Assembly: GCA_903927615.1 (NCBI GenBank)
Contig: CAIYNU010000100.1
Coordinates: forward strand, 1-63,408
Length of the DNA: 63,408 nucleotides
From: an uncultured Rhodospirillales bacterium
GTDB taxonomy: Bacteria > Pseudomonadota > Alphaproteobacteria > Azospirillales > Azospirillaceae
Direction of reading: 5' to 3'
Part shown: positions 50,245-58,969 of the stretch, piece after piece
Numbering within the stretch: the first letter of the stretch is position 1
Layout: each line of letters begins with the position of its first letter
Made by a program: the position numbers and the translations under genes
The notes under the pieces: model-generated
What the model was told of the DNA's origin: nothing
What the model saw: only the letters and a program-made list of their open reading frames with translations
The model's database searches: none

Positions 50245-50281
50245 GTCACGGTTTCCAAAGGCGGATCGCCTCTGGTGAGGT

Positions 50282-50300
50282 CCAGGGGCAACGCCCCTGG
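50282..50300. terminator. Hairpin between comF and the DJ-1-like gene, GGGGCAA family
   Basis: CCAGGGGC (50282-50289), loop AAC, GCCCCTGG (50293-50300). An 8-bp perfect stem located 14 bp after the stop of the minus-strand DJ-1-like gene, for which it is the likely terminator. Confidence 0.6.
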
Positions 50301-50313
50301 TGGTCTGCCGGGC

Positions 50314-50877
50314 TCAAGCCGCCTTCTTAAGCTGATTGGCCTCGGCGAACAGCTTCAGCATCTGTTCAATGAAGGCGGGCAGGGATTCGGCATCGCGGGC
50401 GGTCAGCACCGGACCGTCGATGGTCAAGGCCTCTTCGACCCAGACGCCGGCTTCGGCCTCCAGGGTTTCCCGAAGCGCCTCGGGTGCGCTCAACCGCCGG
50501 CCCTTCAGCTTGCGGGCCTGGGCCAGCAAGCCAACGCCCTGGTCAATGGCGGCAATCGGTTTGCCGGCGTCGAGGAAGTGTCCGACAATGCGCCTGGTGT
50601 GGGGATTGGCCTTGAGCTTGGTGATGCTGCGCTCGCCACCAGGCAGCAGCAACATGTCGAAATCGGCGCCCAGGACCTCGCCAATCGCAAGATCAATCGG
50701 AAAAAAATGTCCCCAGCCCTTGCCGTGCCAGCCATTGGCCAGGCCTTGATCGGGCGAAATGGTCTTGAGCTTCGCCCCGGTTTTCAGCAACGCCCGCTGG
50801 GGCTCGGTCAACTCGATTTCTTCAAAGCCGGAGGCCACCATGATGGCAATCGAACATCCGTCAAGCCGCTGATCCAT
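50314..50877 (-). CDS. DJ-1/PfpI-family protein lacking the nucleophilic cysteine
   Basis: A 187-aa class I glutamine-amidotransferase-like fold. The elbow that in PfpI/YhbO/DJ-1 reads AICHG is here IAAIDQGVGLL: Cys is replaced by Asp112 and His by Gln113. The acidic residue in ASGFEEIEL and the fold motif LLLPGGERS are kept. It therefore looks like a pseudo-enzyme or an enzyme with altered chemistry. The ATG at 50877 (MDQRLDGCSIAIMVASG) matches the family N-terminus better than the earlier one at 50931. Confidence 0.85.
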   Translation of the reverse strand: MDQRLDGCSIAIMVASGFEEIELTEPQRALLKTGAKLKTISPDQGLANGWHGKGWGHFFPIDLAIGEVLGADFDMLLLPGGERSITKLKANPHTRRIVGHFLDAGKPIAAIDQGVGLLAQARKLKGRRLSAPEALRETLEAEAGVWVEEALTIDGPVLTARDAESLPAFIEQMLKLFAEANQLKKAA

Positions 50878-51309
50878 TCGTGAGCAATCCCTTCGTTGTC
50901 TATTTTCATTTACGGCTGTTGTCTGCTTCAATCTGCTGCATTCCGCTGTCGCCGATCTACCTCCTCAACAGATCCGGTATCGTGCCGGGCCCGGGGCGGA
51001 CTGTGGTGACGCGAGAAAAAGCGACGCGCCGCTGCGGCCGGTCGCCACGCGAAACAGAACCCGGGCGCCGGGCGACGGCGCCCTGGCGCAGACAGCCGAG
51101 GCGCGAGAGACTCCGGCCCCGTTGGATGCTGCTTGGGAAAGTGGCGGGTTACCCGATCGGTGTCAACCCCACATTTTGCAATGCAGGACAATGCCGGCCC
51201 TAGACGTAGAAGGGCTGGCGTTCAGCTCGGAGTCGCTGTTCTGTGACCGCCCGGGGATCATGCCGGCCTTGTCGTCCGGCTTCCTACGTCCCGGGACGAG
51301 GACACTGGA
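50878..51309. other. Intergenic region, no gene seen
   Basis: About 430 bp. Several overlapping frames have no similarity or ribosome-binding site. A weak GC-rich inverted repeat lies near 51,063-51,083. Confidence 0.5.
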
Positions 51310-51861
51310 ATGCGGATCGAGCCAAAACCGTCCGGCGGCGGGCCGTGGTACCTCCGGCCCTTCTTTTGGAACCAGCGGCGGCGCTATGGCCAGGTGCTGG
51401 ACGCCGCCCGGCTGTGGGCGCGGGTGCCGCCGCTGTTTCTGGCGGTGGCGCTGCTCTATGGGGTGCTGGATCGCCGCCGGTCGCCGATTCCGCCCGCGCT
51501 CCGCTCGCTGCTGACGGTGCGGGTGTCCCAGATCAACCAGTGCGCCTTCTGCATCGATATCAACAGCGCCACCCTGCTTCGCCGCGGGGTTTCCGAAGCC
51601 AAAGTGTTCGCGCTCGAGGACTGGCGCACCAATGCGCTGTTCGAACCGGCCGAGCGGGCGGCCCTGGACTATGCCGAGGCGATCACCCGCAGCGACCGCG
51701 GAGTGGATGACGCCCTGATGGCCGAGGTTCGGCGCTGGTTCGATGACGACGCGGTGGTCGAGCTGACGGCATTGATCGGCTTTCAGAACCTGTCGAGCAA
51801 ATTCAACGCTGCCCTGGCGGTGCCGCCCCAGGGGTTCTGCCGGTTGCCGCCCCGAACCTGA
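51310..51861 (+). CDS. Carboxymuconolactone decarboxylase/AhpD-like protein
   Basis: A 183-aa protein of the CMD/AhpD-like (peroxidase-related) group with the redox motif QINQCAFCIDINSA (CxxC). The upstream GACGAGGACACTGGA provides the ribosome-binding site for the ATG at 51310. The function is likely thiol-based peroxide handling; the partner reductase is not visible. Confidence 0.8.
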   Translation: MRIEPKPSGGGPWYLRPFFWNQRRRYGQVLDAARLWARVPPLFLAVALLYGVLDRRRSPIPPALRSLLTVRVSQINQCAFCIDINSATLLRRGVSEAKVFALEDWRTNALFEPAERAALDYAEAITRSDRGVDDALMAEVRRWFDDDAVVELTALIGFQNLSSKFNAALAVPPQGFCRLPPRT

Positions 51862-52146
51862 GCCGGGCCGCCGGATCGACCGACACCCCGGCGCCAGTCA
51901 GGATCGCCGCCGGCCGGGCTTCAGCGCCATTTTGCAGATTTTGCGGAGCGACCCGGTCCCCGGCCTTGGCGGGGGCGGTTGTCGCGCCGATTTCACAAGA
52001 GACCCGGCGGTGCGGGCAAAACCGGCATGCCACCCTGGGTTCGCGGTGGCGATGGCCGATCCCGCACTGTCCGCTCCTTGTCTCAGACGCCACGGTACCA
52101 CACCAGGGCTTGAGACCGGAGGTGCTTTTGACGACGGGGAGAGGAC

Positions 52147-52611
52147 ATGGATAACGGACTCGCAACCGACTTGCCGCATCCCTGGCTGCGTCATTATCCC
52201 GCCGACGTGGACTGGTGCGCAGATTTGCCCGCCCGACCCATGGGCGCGCTGTTCGACGAGGCGGTGGCGCGATTTGGCGACCGGCCGTTTCTCGACTTCA
52301 TGGACAAACGCACCACCTACCGCGAGGTGGCCCGACAGGTGGATCACCTGGCCTGTGGCCTGCAACGGTTGGGCGTCGGCAAGGGCGTCTCGGTCGGGCT
52401 GTTCCTGCCCAACACGCCCTATTACGTCATCGCCTTTTACGCGGTGCTGAAGACCGGCGCGACCGTGGTCAACTTCAACCCGCTCTATGCCGAGCGCGAG
52501 GTGGCCCACCAGATCGATGACAGCGGCACCGAGATCATGATCACCCTCGATCTGGCGGTGGTCTACGACAAGCTCGGTCGTTTGCTGGGGCAGAGCCGTC
52601 TCCGGCGTATC
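52147..52611 (+). pseudogene. Acyl-CoA ligase, N-terminal fragment cut at the contig join
   Basis: The first ~155 residues of a long-chain-fatty-acid-CoA ligase (family length ~550): GALFDEAVARFGDRPFLDF, FLPNTPYYVIAFYAVLKTGA, NPLYAEREVAHQI. It reads normally to about QSRLRRI, then becomes an Arg-rich, unrelated sequence. The missing ~75% of the protein, including the ATP-binding core, is absent because the DNA changes source at this point. Treat as partial rather than as an evolved pseudogene. Confidence 0.85.
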
Positions 52612-52612
52612 T
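52590..52612. other. Apparent join between two unrelated genomes
   Basis: The acyl-CoA ligase frame holds until about 52,608-52,611, while the M20 peptidase frame is recognisable from about 52,608 (PAYLVSPTSAPAQ). The gene families, codon habits and neighbours differ on each side. No repeat, integrase, tRNA or IS end is present at the join, which favours an assembly chimera over a transfer event. Confidence 0.75.
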
Positions 52613-52874
52613 GGTCTCGCCGACGAGCGCGCCGGCGCAGGCGGCGCTGCGGGCGCTGGAACAGGCGTTTCACGCCAAGCCGATTCTCATGCGCGAGGGC
52701 GGCTCGATTCCCATCGTGAACGAATTCAAGAAAGTCCTCGACGCGGACACGCTGCTGCTCGGCATCGGGCTGCCGGACGACAACGCGCATTCGCCGAACG
52801 AGAAGTTTAATCTGGATTGCTTCGAGAACGGCCAGCGGATGAGCGCATTCCTGTGGCAGGAGCTGGCGCGTTAA
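52612..52874 (+). pseudogene. M20 family peptidase/dipeptidase, C-terminal fragment
   Basis: The last ~88 residues of an M20 metallopeptidase: LMREGGSIPIVNEFKKVL and GLPDDNAHSPNEKFNL, where the histidine in NAHSPNE is a conserved zinc ligand. Family members are about 450 aa, so about 80% is missing at the 5' side, lost at the join. The stop is at 52872-52874, 12 bp before the convergent YhbY-like gene. Confidence 0.85.
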
Positions 52875-52886
52875 AGCGCGGCTGCG

Positions 52887-53186
52887 TCAAACGGCGGCCT
52901 CGGCGGCGGGCGCGGCGGGCTTGGGCCGGTGCAGCACCATGACGTTGCCGACGCGCATGACGAGGTGGCTGGAAGTTTTTTCCGCGAGCAGCGGCGCGAG
53001 AGTTTTCTTCTCGGCCTTGAACTCGGCGAACTTGACCTTGACGAGTTCGTGCCGGGATAATTCCTCCGCAACCGTGCGGACAAAGGCGTCGCTCAAGCCG
53101 GCCTTGCCGACCTTGAGGGAAGCTTCCATGAGTTGCGCGGCCGCCTTGAATTTGCGGAGCTGGGCGTTGGACAAAGGTTCGAGCAT
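52887..53186 (-). CDS. yhbY: YhbY-like CRM-domain RNA-binding protein
   Basis: A 99-aa protein of the CRM/YhbY family that binds ribosomal RNA in pre-50S particles. LSNAQLRKFKAAAQLMEASLKVGKAGL starts the domain, followed by HELVKVKF and VGNVMVLHRP (the family reads G..vvlyR). The stretch LKVGKAGLS corresponds to the conserved GK.Gl loop. The ATG is at 53186; the C-terminus is Ala/Pro-rich. Confidence 0.88.
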   Translation of the reverse strand: MLEPLSNAQLRKFKAAAQLMEASLKVGKAGLSDAFVRTVAEELSRHELVKVKFAEFKAEKKTLAPLLAEKTSSHLVMRVGNVMVLHRPKPAAPAAEAAV

Positions 53187-53361
53187 CAGCCGCCGAGTCT
53201 AAATTTTTCCGGCCAAAACACCAGCGCCAAACGGGCGAGTGACAACCAGACCGGGACGCAAGACGCAAGACGCAAACCTAATTGATATAATTCATTTGAC
53301 AAATAGAGGCGTTCAAACAGTCTTGGCTTGCCGCTAATCAAATAAGAAATGTGAGTGATTT

Positions 53362-54627
53362 ATGCGAATACGATTGATGATTCTCTTTGGGGTGACTTGG
53401 TTGCTGGTTCCGTCATTGCACGCGGATTGGTGCATCGAGGCCTCCCCGGCGGCGGCGGCGCATATTGGCGGTTCAGAGAAATGTGGTTTTGCCACCCAGG
53501 CGGATGCTCAAAACTGGATCAACCAGAACTTGCCCAACATTTCCGGGGTTTGGGTCAAAAACAACGGCAGCCCTGCCACCAGCAGTGGAAATGGCGGGAA
53601 TGGTGGCGGCATTGGTGGTGCCCCTTTCAAGTCCAATGGTGGATTAAACTCGCAACAACAGATGGGCGTGCAGATCGGCACGATGGCGGGAAATTTACTG
53701 GGCAACTTATTCGCCCAACCTCAAGGCGGCATCGCCACTGATTCCTCCCAGCGGCAACTGCAAATCCAGGCGCAACAGCTCAACAACGCCGGCGTCCAGA
53801 ACATGAAGTGGGGGAAATATGACGCGGCCATCGAACAGTTTCAGAAAGCCCTGCTGAAAACCCCCGGCGACCAGACCATCATTGACAATCTCAACCGGGC
53901 GATGAATCACCAGAAGGTTGGCCAGACAAAAAATGCCTTGGCCGACGTTTTGCCGCCCGCGCCGGAGAATCAGGATAGTGGAGGTTATTCAGGCGGCTCA
54001 GGTGCGAACCAGAGTTCACCAGCCTTAAATCAGGTAAATCTGGATGCGAATACAGTGGACTTAAGAAACGCGCCCCAAGAATACATTGACCCGGCGCAGC
54101 TTAAAAATGGCAACCCGTCCGACAACGGCCAACCGATAGCAACAAATGATAAAGAAAAAACATTGCAAGAGATTAACCAACTGCTCGGTTCGGATGGCAA
54201 TCAGCCGGCGAATTGTAGCGTAACCGTAAAAACCGATACATCTGATCCTATTGGTCATACCGCTTTACAAGGGAGTTGCCCCGGACAAGAATATTTAAAC
54301 TTTAGCTATGGTCCCGGCGATAGTTTTTTAGGTCCTGAAACAAGCATTTTTGCAACTTCAACCTATACGCATGATAACTATACAGGTCTATATACATTTC
54401 CTGTTGCCCCAAGCCAATATTCTCAGATGTTGAATCGGGCGCAATCTACTGGCGCTTATTATTCTCTCGTCGGTAACAACTGCACAACCACCGCGCGAGC
54501 CATTCTCAACAGCGGAGGAATATCTGCATCCGATAATAATTACATTATTGATCGCCCATCGGTTATAGACAATCAGCTAAAAAATGGTGGTTTCAACAAT
54601 TCCTCCGACGGCAGTGCGGGCAAGTAG
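53362..54627 (+). CDS. Secreted protein with TPR-like segment and permuted papain-like C-terminus
   Basis: A 421-aa exported protein: signal peptide 1-20, cysteines at 24 and 41, a Gly/Asn-rich linker, a TPR-like unit (~136-180, KWGKYDAAIEQFQKALLK) and a C-terminal domain from ~285. That domain has GHTALQG (His299) followed ~75 residues later by GNNCTTTARAIL (Cys374). His before Cys and the NNCTT motif match permuted papain-like (NlpC/P60-like, DUF4105-like) peptidases or acyltransferases. The DNA of this C-terminal third (about 54,190-54,600) is more AT-rich than the first part, hinting at domain acquisition. It heads a three-gene run with 54659 and 55676. Confidence 0.65.
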   Translation: MRIRLMILFGVTWLLVPSLHADWCIEASPAAAAHIGGSEKCGFATQADAQNWINQNLPNISGVWVKNNGSPATSSGNGGNGGGIGGAPFKSNGGLNSQQQMGVQIGTMAGNLLGNLFAQPQGGIATDSSQRQLQIQAQQLNNAGVQNMKWGKYDAAIEQFQKALLKTPGDQTIIDNLNRAMNHQKVGQTKNALADVLPPAPENQDSGGYSGGSGANQSSPALNQVNLDANTVDLRNAPQEYIDPAQLKNGNPSDNGQPIATNDKEKTLQEINQLLGSDGNQPANCSVTVKTDTSDPIGHTALQGSCPGQEYLNFSYGPGDSFLGPETSIFATSTYTHDNYTGLYTFPVAPSQYSQMLNRAQSTGAYYSLVGNNCTTTARAILNSGGISASDNNYIIDRPSVIDNQLKNGGFNNSSDGSAGK

Positions 54628-54658
54628 ATTCTCAAAAACCCGAAAACTAACCACGACA

Positions 54659-55666
54659 ATGCAACGATTCATCTTCAGCTTGGTGTTGATTTTGGCAAAC
54701 CGAAACATAATAGCGCAAACATCGGAGAGTTCGTATAATTCAGTTTATTACTCCGGCAGCCAGACCGAAAATGCCAGCACCGCAAAGCCAGTAACCCTTT
54801 CCACCGAACCATTCACCGGCCCAAACAAGGTCGCCTACGATGCGCTGATTGATCTGGTGCGGCAGGCGCAACTGGCAACGGATTTGGAGCCGCAGAATAT
54901 ATTGCTCCAACAGTTCCTAGATCAAAGCGGCCCGTTTCTCCAGAGCCATCCGCAGGAGATTCTCCTCTGGCAACTGCGCGCCGTGGCCGCCATCAGCCTG
55001 GAAAATCCGCCCGCCGGCTATGAGGCCGGGCAGAAGCTGCTGGCTTCCGGTCAGGCGGACTCCAATCCCAAAATAGCCCGGCTGCTGGCTCAGCTAAAAG
55101 AGAAAGGCTGGCTGGACAAGGCCAGCGTGGCGGCCATCCAAAGACAAGCGGACTATCTCAAGAGTTACCACTGGCTATTGGGAACGTGGCATGTGTCGGG
55201 CAGTTTCAAGCTGGTGTTGCTGATGCCAAAAGTGAAGATCAACCGGGATGAAAGATTCGTGCTGACCGACTCCGTCATTGAAGGCTATGAAATAAACAAT
55301 CCCAAAGACATCGCGCTGATTGAAAATGCCAGCAGCCGCGGCGGTGCCATGGCCAAGAAATTAGCGTATGCGATGCCGCCGGAAGCCTTGGAAATCATGC
55401 GCGGGACGAGGCCGGACATGCGCGGCACGATTGACGATTCCGGCCAGATCAAATGGGAGATGGCGGCGGGCAATTCCGCCAACTGGACGCCCGTTCTTTC
55501 CTGCGAAACGGACAAGAATCAGGGCAGCATGAAACTGCTGATAGATATGACCGGCAAGGGATCGCCGAAAGATGCCGCGACTTTGTTGTTCACAAAGGGC
55601 GGCGCCATGGATATGTCTGAATCGGGAAATCAAGATGTCCCACAGGCAAAAAAACGGAAAAAATAG
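54659..55666 (+). CDS. Secreted hypothetical protein
   Basis: A 335-aa protein with a signal peptide (MQRFIFSLVLILANRNIIAQ), a helical region (~45-150) and a C-terminal beta-rich part with WLLGTWHVSGSFKLVLL and GTIDDSGQIKW. This second half is reminiscent of lipocalin-like or beta-barrel domains but no family is certain. The ATG at 54659 is chosen over 25 extra codons upstream because it starts the signal peptide. It lies 31 bp after the preceding gene. Confidence 0.6.
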   Translation: MQRFIFSLVLILANRNIIAQTSESSYNSVYYSGSQTENASTAKPVTLSTEPFTGPNKVAYDALIDLVRQAQLATDLEPQNILLQQFLDQSGPFLQSHPQEILLWQLRAVAAISLENPPAGYEAGQKLLASGQADSNPKIARLLAQLKEKGWLDKASVAAIQRQADYLKSYHWLLGTWHVSGSFKLVLLMPKVKINRDERFVLTDSVIEGYEINNPKDIALIENASSRGGAMAKKLAYAMPPEALEIMRGTRPDMRGTIDDSGQIKWEMAAGNSANWTPVLSCETDKNQGSMKLLIDMTGKGSPKDAATLLFTKGGAMDMSESGNQDVPQAKKRKK

Positions 55667-55675
55667 TTTTAGCAA

Positions 55676-56680
55676 ATGTATAAATTTATCATCGGCTTCG
55701 TATTCCTGCAGGCAACCGGCGGCATCTTATCCGCGCAGGACGCCGTTCATGTCCCTGCCCTTCCCGTCGTGGCGATCTCCGCTCCGGCGAGTCAGGCATC
55801 GGAGGCTGCGGTTCAGAAACTTTCGGGACTTATCCATGCCGGCAACTATCCCGAGGCGCAAAAATCCTTGGATTCACTTTTGGCCACCTATCCCAACGAC
55901 CCCCGATTGCCCAAGGTCAAATCCCTGTTGAACAAATTAATCGCGGACAGCACACCGGCTCCGGCTGCCCGCGTCACGCCGGCCAGCAGTTACGCCGCGC
56001 AAAAAGCCGCGCAGGAAGCCTCCGGTGGCAATTCATCTTACAGCCTCGGCGGTTCAGCCGACAATTCCGCGCCCGGCCAGTCCCTCAACCCGTCCGCCGG
56101 AACCGTCGCCCACAGTTACAGCGAATCCGCCCCGATCAACAATTCCAATACCGGCGGTGCGGTGGTTGCCCAGTCGGCGGCGGCGGCGGATGCGGCCGAG
56201 GCGAGCGACCCGAACAGTCCGTTCGCCCAGGGCTTGAAGTATTACAAAGGCGATGGTGCCGAGCAGGATTACGGCACAGCGTTCAAGTATTTCAAAAAGG
56301 CGGAGGAGGCCGGCAGCGTGCGGGCGCTGGATTATATCGGCTTCATGTATGCCCACGGCTACGGCGTCGAGAAAGATTTTGCGAAAGCCATGACGTGGTA
56401 TCACAAGGCGGCAGACAAGGGTTCCAGCGCGGCGCTCACCAACCTCGGCCGGCTCTATCTCAACGGCGACGGCGTGGACACCGACTACGATCAGGCGATC
56501 AGTTATTTTCGCAAGGCGGCGCAACTGGGCAATCCCGCCGGCATGGATCTGCTGGGATATATGTATGCCAACGGTCTCAGCGTCCGCGCGGATATCAATC
56601 AAGCCCGGCAGTGGTATCAGAAAGCCGCCGACGCCGGCAGTGAATCCGCAGTCAAGAATCTAAAAGCCCTCGGACAGTAA
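55676..56680 (+). CDS. Secreted Sel1-repeat protein
   Basis: A 334-aa exported protein. A signal peptide (1-20) is followed by a helical segment and a Ser/Asn/Ala-rich linker (~100-175). Four Sel1-like repeats then follow (~180-330), for example YGVEKDFAKAMTWYHKAADKGS and GDGVDTDYDQAISYFRKAAQLG. Sel1 repeats mediate protein-protein contacts in the periplasm. It follows the previous gene by 9 bp, so the three genes are probably cotranscribed. Confidence 0.85.
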   Translation: MYKFIIGFVFLQATGGILSAQDAVHVPALPVVAISAPASQASEAAVQKLSGLIHAGNYPEAQKSLDSLLATYPNDPRLPKVKSLLNKLIADSTPAPAARVTPASSYAAQKAAQEASGGNSSYSLGGSADNSAPGQSLNPSAGTVAHSYSESAPINNSNTGGAVVAQSAAAADAAEASDPNSPFAQGLKYYKGDGAEQDYGTAFKYFKKAEEAGSVRALDYIGFMYAHGYGVEKDFAKAMTWYHKAADKGSSAALTNLGRLYLNGDGVDTDYDQAISYFRKAAQLGNPAGMDLLGYMYANGLSVRADINQARQWYQKAADAGSESAVKNLKALGQ

Positions 56681-56698
56681 GCCGCCGCCGCCACGCCG

Positions 56699-57265
56699 TC
56701 ACCACGCACAAAGTTCTTCGCGCAGCCGTTCCACTGGCAGGCCGACGACGTTGCTGTAGGAGCCGGAGATTTCCGAGATGATGAGTTCGCCCCGCTCCTG
56801 AATCGCGTAAGCGCCGGCCTTGTCCAGCGGCTGGATGGCGGCGAGATAATCGCGGATCTGCCGCGCGTTGAGCGGATGAAACAACACGTCCGTGCTGACG
56901 GCAAAAATCCGTTCGCGATGGCTGCGCAGGTGCATCAGGCAAACGCCGGTGACCACCTGATGATGTCGGCCTTGCAGCCGCGCGAGCATCCGGCGCGCGT
57001 CGGCGTGGTTGCGCGGCTTACCGAGAATTTCATTGTCGAGAAACACCAGCGTGTCCGCGCCGAGGACGAGCGCATCGGGAATCTGCTTGGCGACGGCGCG
57101 CGTCTTGCGGTGGGCGTTGAGCTGGCAGACTTCCAGCGGGGAAAGATGTTCGTGCGCGACTTCCGGCACGTCGGTGGGCAGCACTTGGAACTTCACCGGC
57201 AGCAGCTTCAGCAGCGCGACGCGGCGCGGTGAGGCCGAAGCCAGAATGAGCGGCGGCAATTTCAC
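56699..57265 (-). CDS. maf: Maf-family nucleoside-triphosphate pyrophosphatase
   Basis: A 188-aa house-cleaning enzyme that hydrolyses modified dTTP/UTP/CTP. LILASASPRRVALLKLL is the signature N-terminus, with KTRAVAKQI, LGADTLVFLDNE and KAGAYAIQERGELII as family motifs. The ATG is at 57265. It is convergent with the Sel1 gene and divergent from aroK. Confidence 0.93.
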   Translation of the reverse strand: MKLPPLILASASPRRVALLKLLPVKFQVLPTDVPEVAHEHLSPLEVCQLNAHRKTRAVAKQIPDALVLGADTLVFLDNEILGKPRNHADARRMLARLQGRHHQVVTGVCLMHLRSHRERIFAVSTDVLFHPLNARQIRDYLAAIQPLDKAGAYAIQERGELIISEISGSYSNVVGLPVERLREELCAW

Positions 57266-57353
57266 GTTGTCATCCTGGCAGAAATCCCCCGCCCTGTCGA
57301 GCGCGGGAAAAATCAGGCGTGCTTCCCGCGCCGATTTCCGCTAATTCATCGCC

Positions 57354-57893
57354 ATGCAAACCGGCCGTCATCCCGTCAATCTCGCGCTCATCGGCTTCAT
57401 GGGCACGGGCAAGACCTCCGTCGGCCGCCACGTCGCGGAGCAGCTCGGCTTCGAGTTTCTCGACACCGACGAGATGATCCAGTCCCGCACCGGACGTTCC
57501 ATCGCCGACATCTTTGCCAAGGACGGTGAACCCGCCTTCCGCGAACTCGAACGCCAGGTTGTCCAGGAACTTTCCGCGCGCGAGAAAACCGTCATCGCCA
57601 CCGGCGGCGGCTTGCCGACCAATCCCGAAAACCTCGCCGCCTTGAAATCCTTCGCCCTCGTCATCTGCCTCTGGGCCTCGCCGGGGAAAATCTGGGAGCG
57701 CGTCCGCAACCAGTCGCATCGTCCCCTGCTCCACGACGCCGACCCGCAGCAGAAAATCCGCGACCTCCTCGCCGCGCGCGAACCCTTCTACAAACAGGCC
57801 GACGTGCTCATCAACACCGACCTCCGCTCCGTCCGCGAGGCTGCGCAGCAGATTGCGCTGCAGTTCAAGCTCGCCACGCGCAAGCAACGATGA
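57354..57893 (+). CDS. aroK: Shikimate kinase
   Basis: A 179-aa enzyme phosphorylating shikimate in the aromatic pathway. P-loop GFMGTGKTSVG, shikimate-binding DTDEMIQSRTGRSI and FRELERQV, and ATGGGLP are intact, as is the lid RPLL. The stop overlaps queG by 4 bp (ATGA). Confidence 0.93.
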   Translation: MQTGRHPVNLALIGFMGTGKTSVGRHVAEQLGFEFLDTDEMIQSRTGRSIADIFAKDGEPAFRELERQVVQELSAREKTVIATGGGLPTNPENLAALKSFALVICLWASPGKIWERVRNQSHRPLLHDADPQQKIRDLLAAREPFYKQADVLINTDLRSVREAAQQIALQFKLATRKQR

Positions 57894-58969
57894 AAGCCGC
57901 CATCCGTCAGCGCGCGGCGGAACTCGGCTTTGACGATTGCCGCTTCACCACCGCCGCGCCGCCCGCCAGCGCGGAGAAATTCCAAGACTGGCTCGCGCAA
58001 CAACAGCACGGCGAAATGGCTTGGCTCGAACGCAACGCCGACAAACGCGTCGAGCCGCAGAAAGTTTTGCCCGGCGCAAAGAGCGTCATCGTCCTCGCCG
58101 TGAGTTATGTGGCGAGTGGCGAGTGGCGAGTGATGAGTGACCAGCAGCCGCCAGCAACTCATAACTCAACACTCATAACTCATAACTTTCCCAGCGTCAT
58201 CGCGCGCTACGCGCAGTTTGCGGACTACCACGATGTGCTGGCGGAAAAGCTGAAGCTGCTGACGGCGTTCGTGGATGCACTCGGCGACGCGAGCACAAAG
58301 TCGCTCTGGTATGTGGACACCGGGCCGGTGTTGGAGCGCGACTTCGCGCAGCGCGCGGGAATGGGCTTCGTCGGCAAGCACACCAACCTCATCAGCCGCC
58401 GGCTCGGCAACTGGATTTTCCTCGCGGAGATTTTGACGACGCTCGAACTCGCCCCCGACGCGCCGGAGAAAAATCATTGCGGCAGTTGCACCCGCTGCCT
58501 CACGGCTTGTCCGACCAACGCCATCACCGCGCCTTTCCAGCTCGACGCGCGCCGGTGCATCTCCTACCTGACGATTGAACTGAAAGGCGCCATCCCCGTC
58601 GAACTGCGCCCGGCCATCGGCCACCGCATCTACGGCTGCGACGACTGTCTGGCCGCCTGTCCGTGGAACAAGTTCGCGCGCGAAGGGCAACTGATGCGGG
58701 CACACGCGCGGAAAGATTTGGCCGCGCCGGATTTGCTGGAACTGCTCGCGCTCGACGCCGCCGGATTCAAGGCGCGTTTTGCCGGCACGCCGATGCTGCG
58801 GACGAAGCGGCGCGGCCTCCTGCGCAACGTCTGTGTGGCGCTCGGCAATGTCGGCGAAGCCACCGCGCTGCCCGCTCTGACGCGGGCGGCGGACGATCCC
58901 GAACCGCTCATCGCCGAGCACGCGCGCTGGGCGGTGGCGCAGATTGAAGCGCGGTGCAAGGGCCACTGA
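57890..58969 (+). CDS. queG: Epoxyqueuosine reductase
   Basis: A 359-aa cobalamin- and Fe-S-dependent enzyme that makes queuosine in tRNA. Two ferredoxin-like clusters CGSCTRCLTACPTNAI and CDDCLAACPW are complete, and a HEAT-like C-terminal part follows (GLLRNVCVALGN). After VIVLAVSYVASGEW there is a ~25-residue insertion encoded by inverted heptamer repeats (58109-58184) where other family members have a short loop. It keeps the frame, so the protein may still be active. Translationally coupled to aroK. Confidence 0.9.
   Translation: MKAAIRQRAAELGFDDCRFTTAAPPASAEKFQDWLAQQQHGEMAWLERNADKRVEPQKVLPGAKSVIVLAVSYVASGEWRVMSDQQPPATHNSTLITHNFPSVIARYAQFADYHDVLAEKLKLLTAFVDALGDASTKSLWYVDTGPVLERDFAQRAGMGFVGKHTNLISRRLGNWIFLAEILTTLELAPDAPEKNHCGSCTRCLTACPTNAITAPFQLDARRCISYLTIELKGAIPVELRPAIGHRIYGCDDCLAACPWNKFAREGQLMRAHARKDLAAPDLLELLALDAAGFKARFAGTPMLRTKRRGLLRNVCVALGNVGEATALPALTRAADDPEPLIAEHARWAVAQIEARCKGH
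58109..58184. repeat. Inverted heptamer-repeat insertion inside queG
   Basis: Left arm: GTGGCGA x3 then GTGATGA (58109-58136). Right arm: ACTCATA, ACTCAAC, ACTCATA x2 (58157-58184). The right arm is roughly the reverse complement of the left (TATGAGT units), so the element could fold into a hairpin. It resembles the short heptamer repeats seen in cyanobacteria and some other bacteria. It lies in frame within the gene. Confidence 0.8.

Noticed and set aside
52147-52719. A single 190-residue protein reading across the join
   Set aside because: After about residue 155 it is an Arg-rich out-of-family run, produced by reading the peptidase segment in the wrong frame.
53296-53324. TTGACA promoter for the gene at 53362
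   Set aside because: The -35 is perfect but the hexamer 17 bp downstream (AGTCTT) is a poor -10, and Verrucomicrobia promoters are not well defined.
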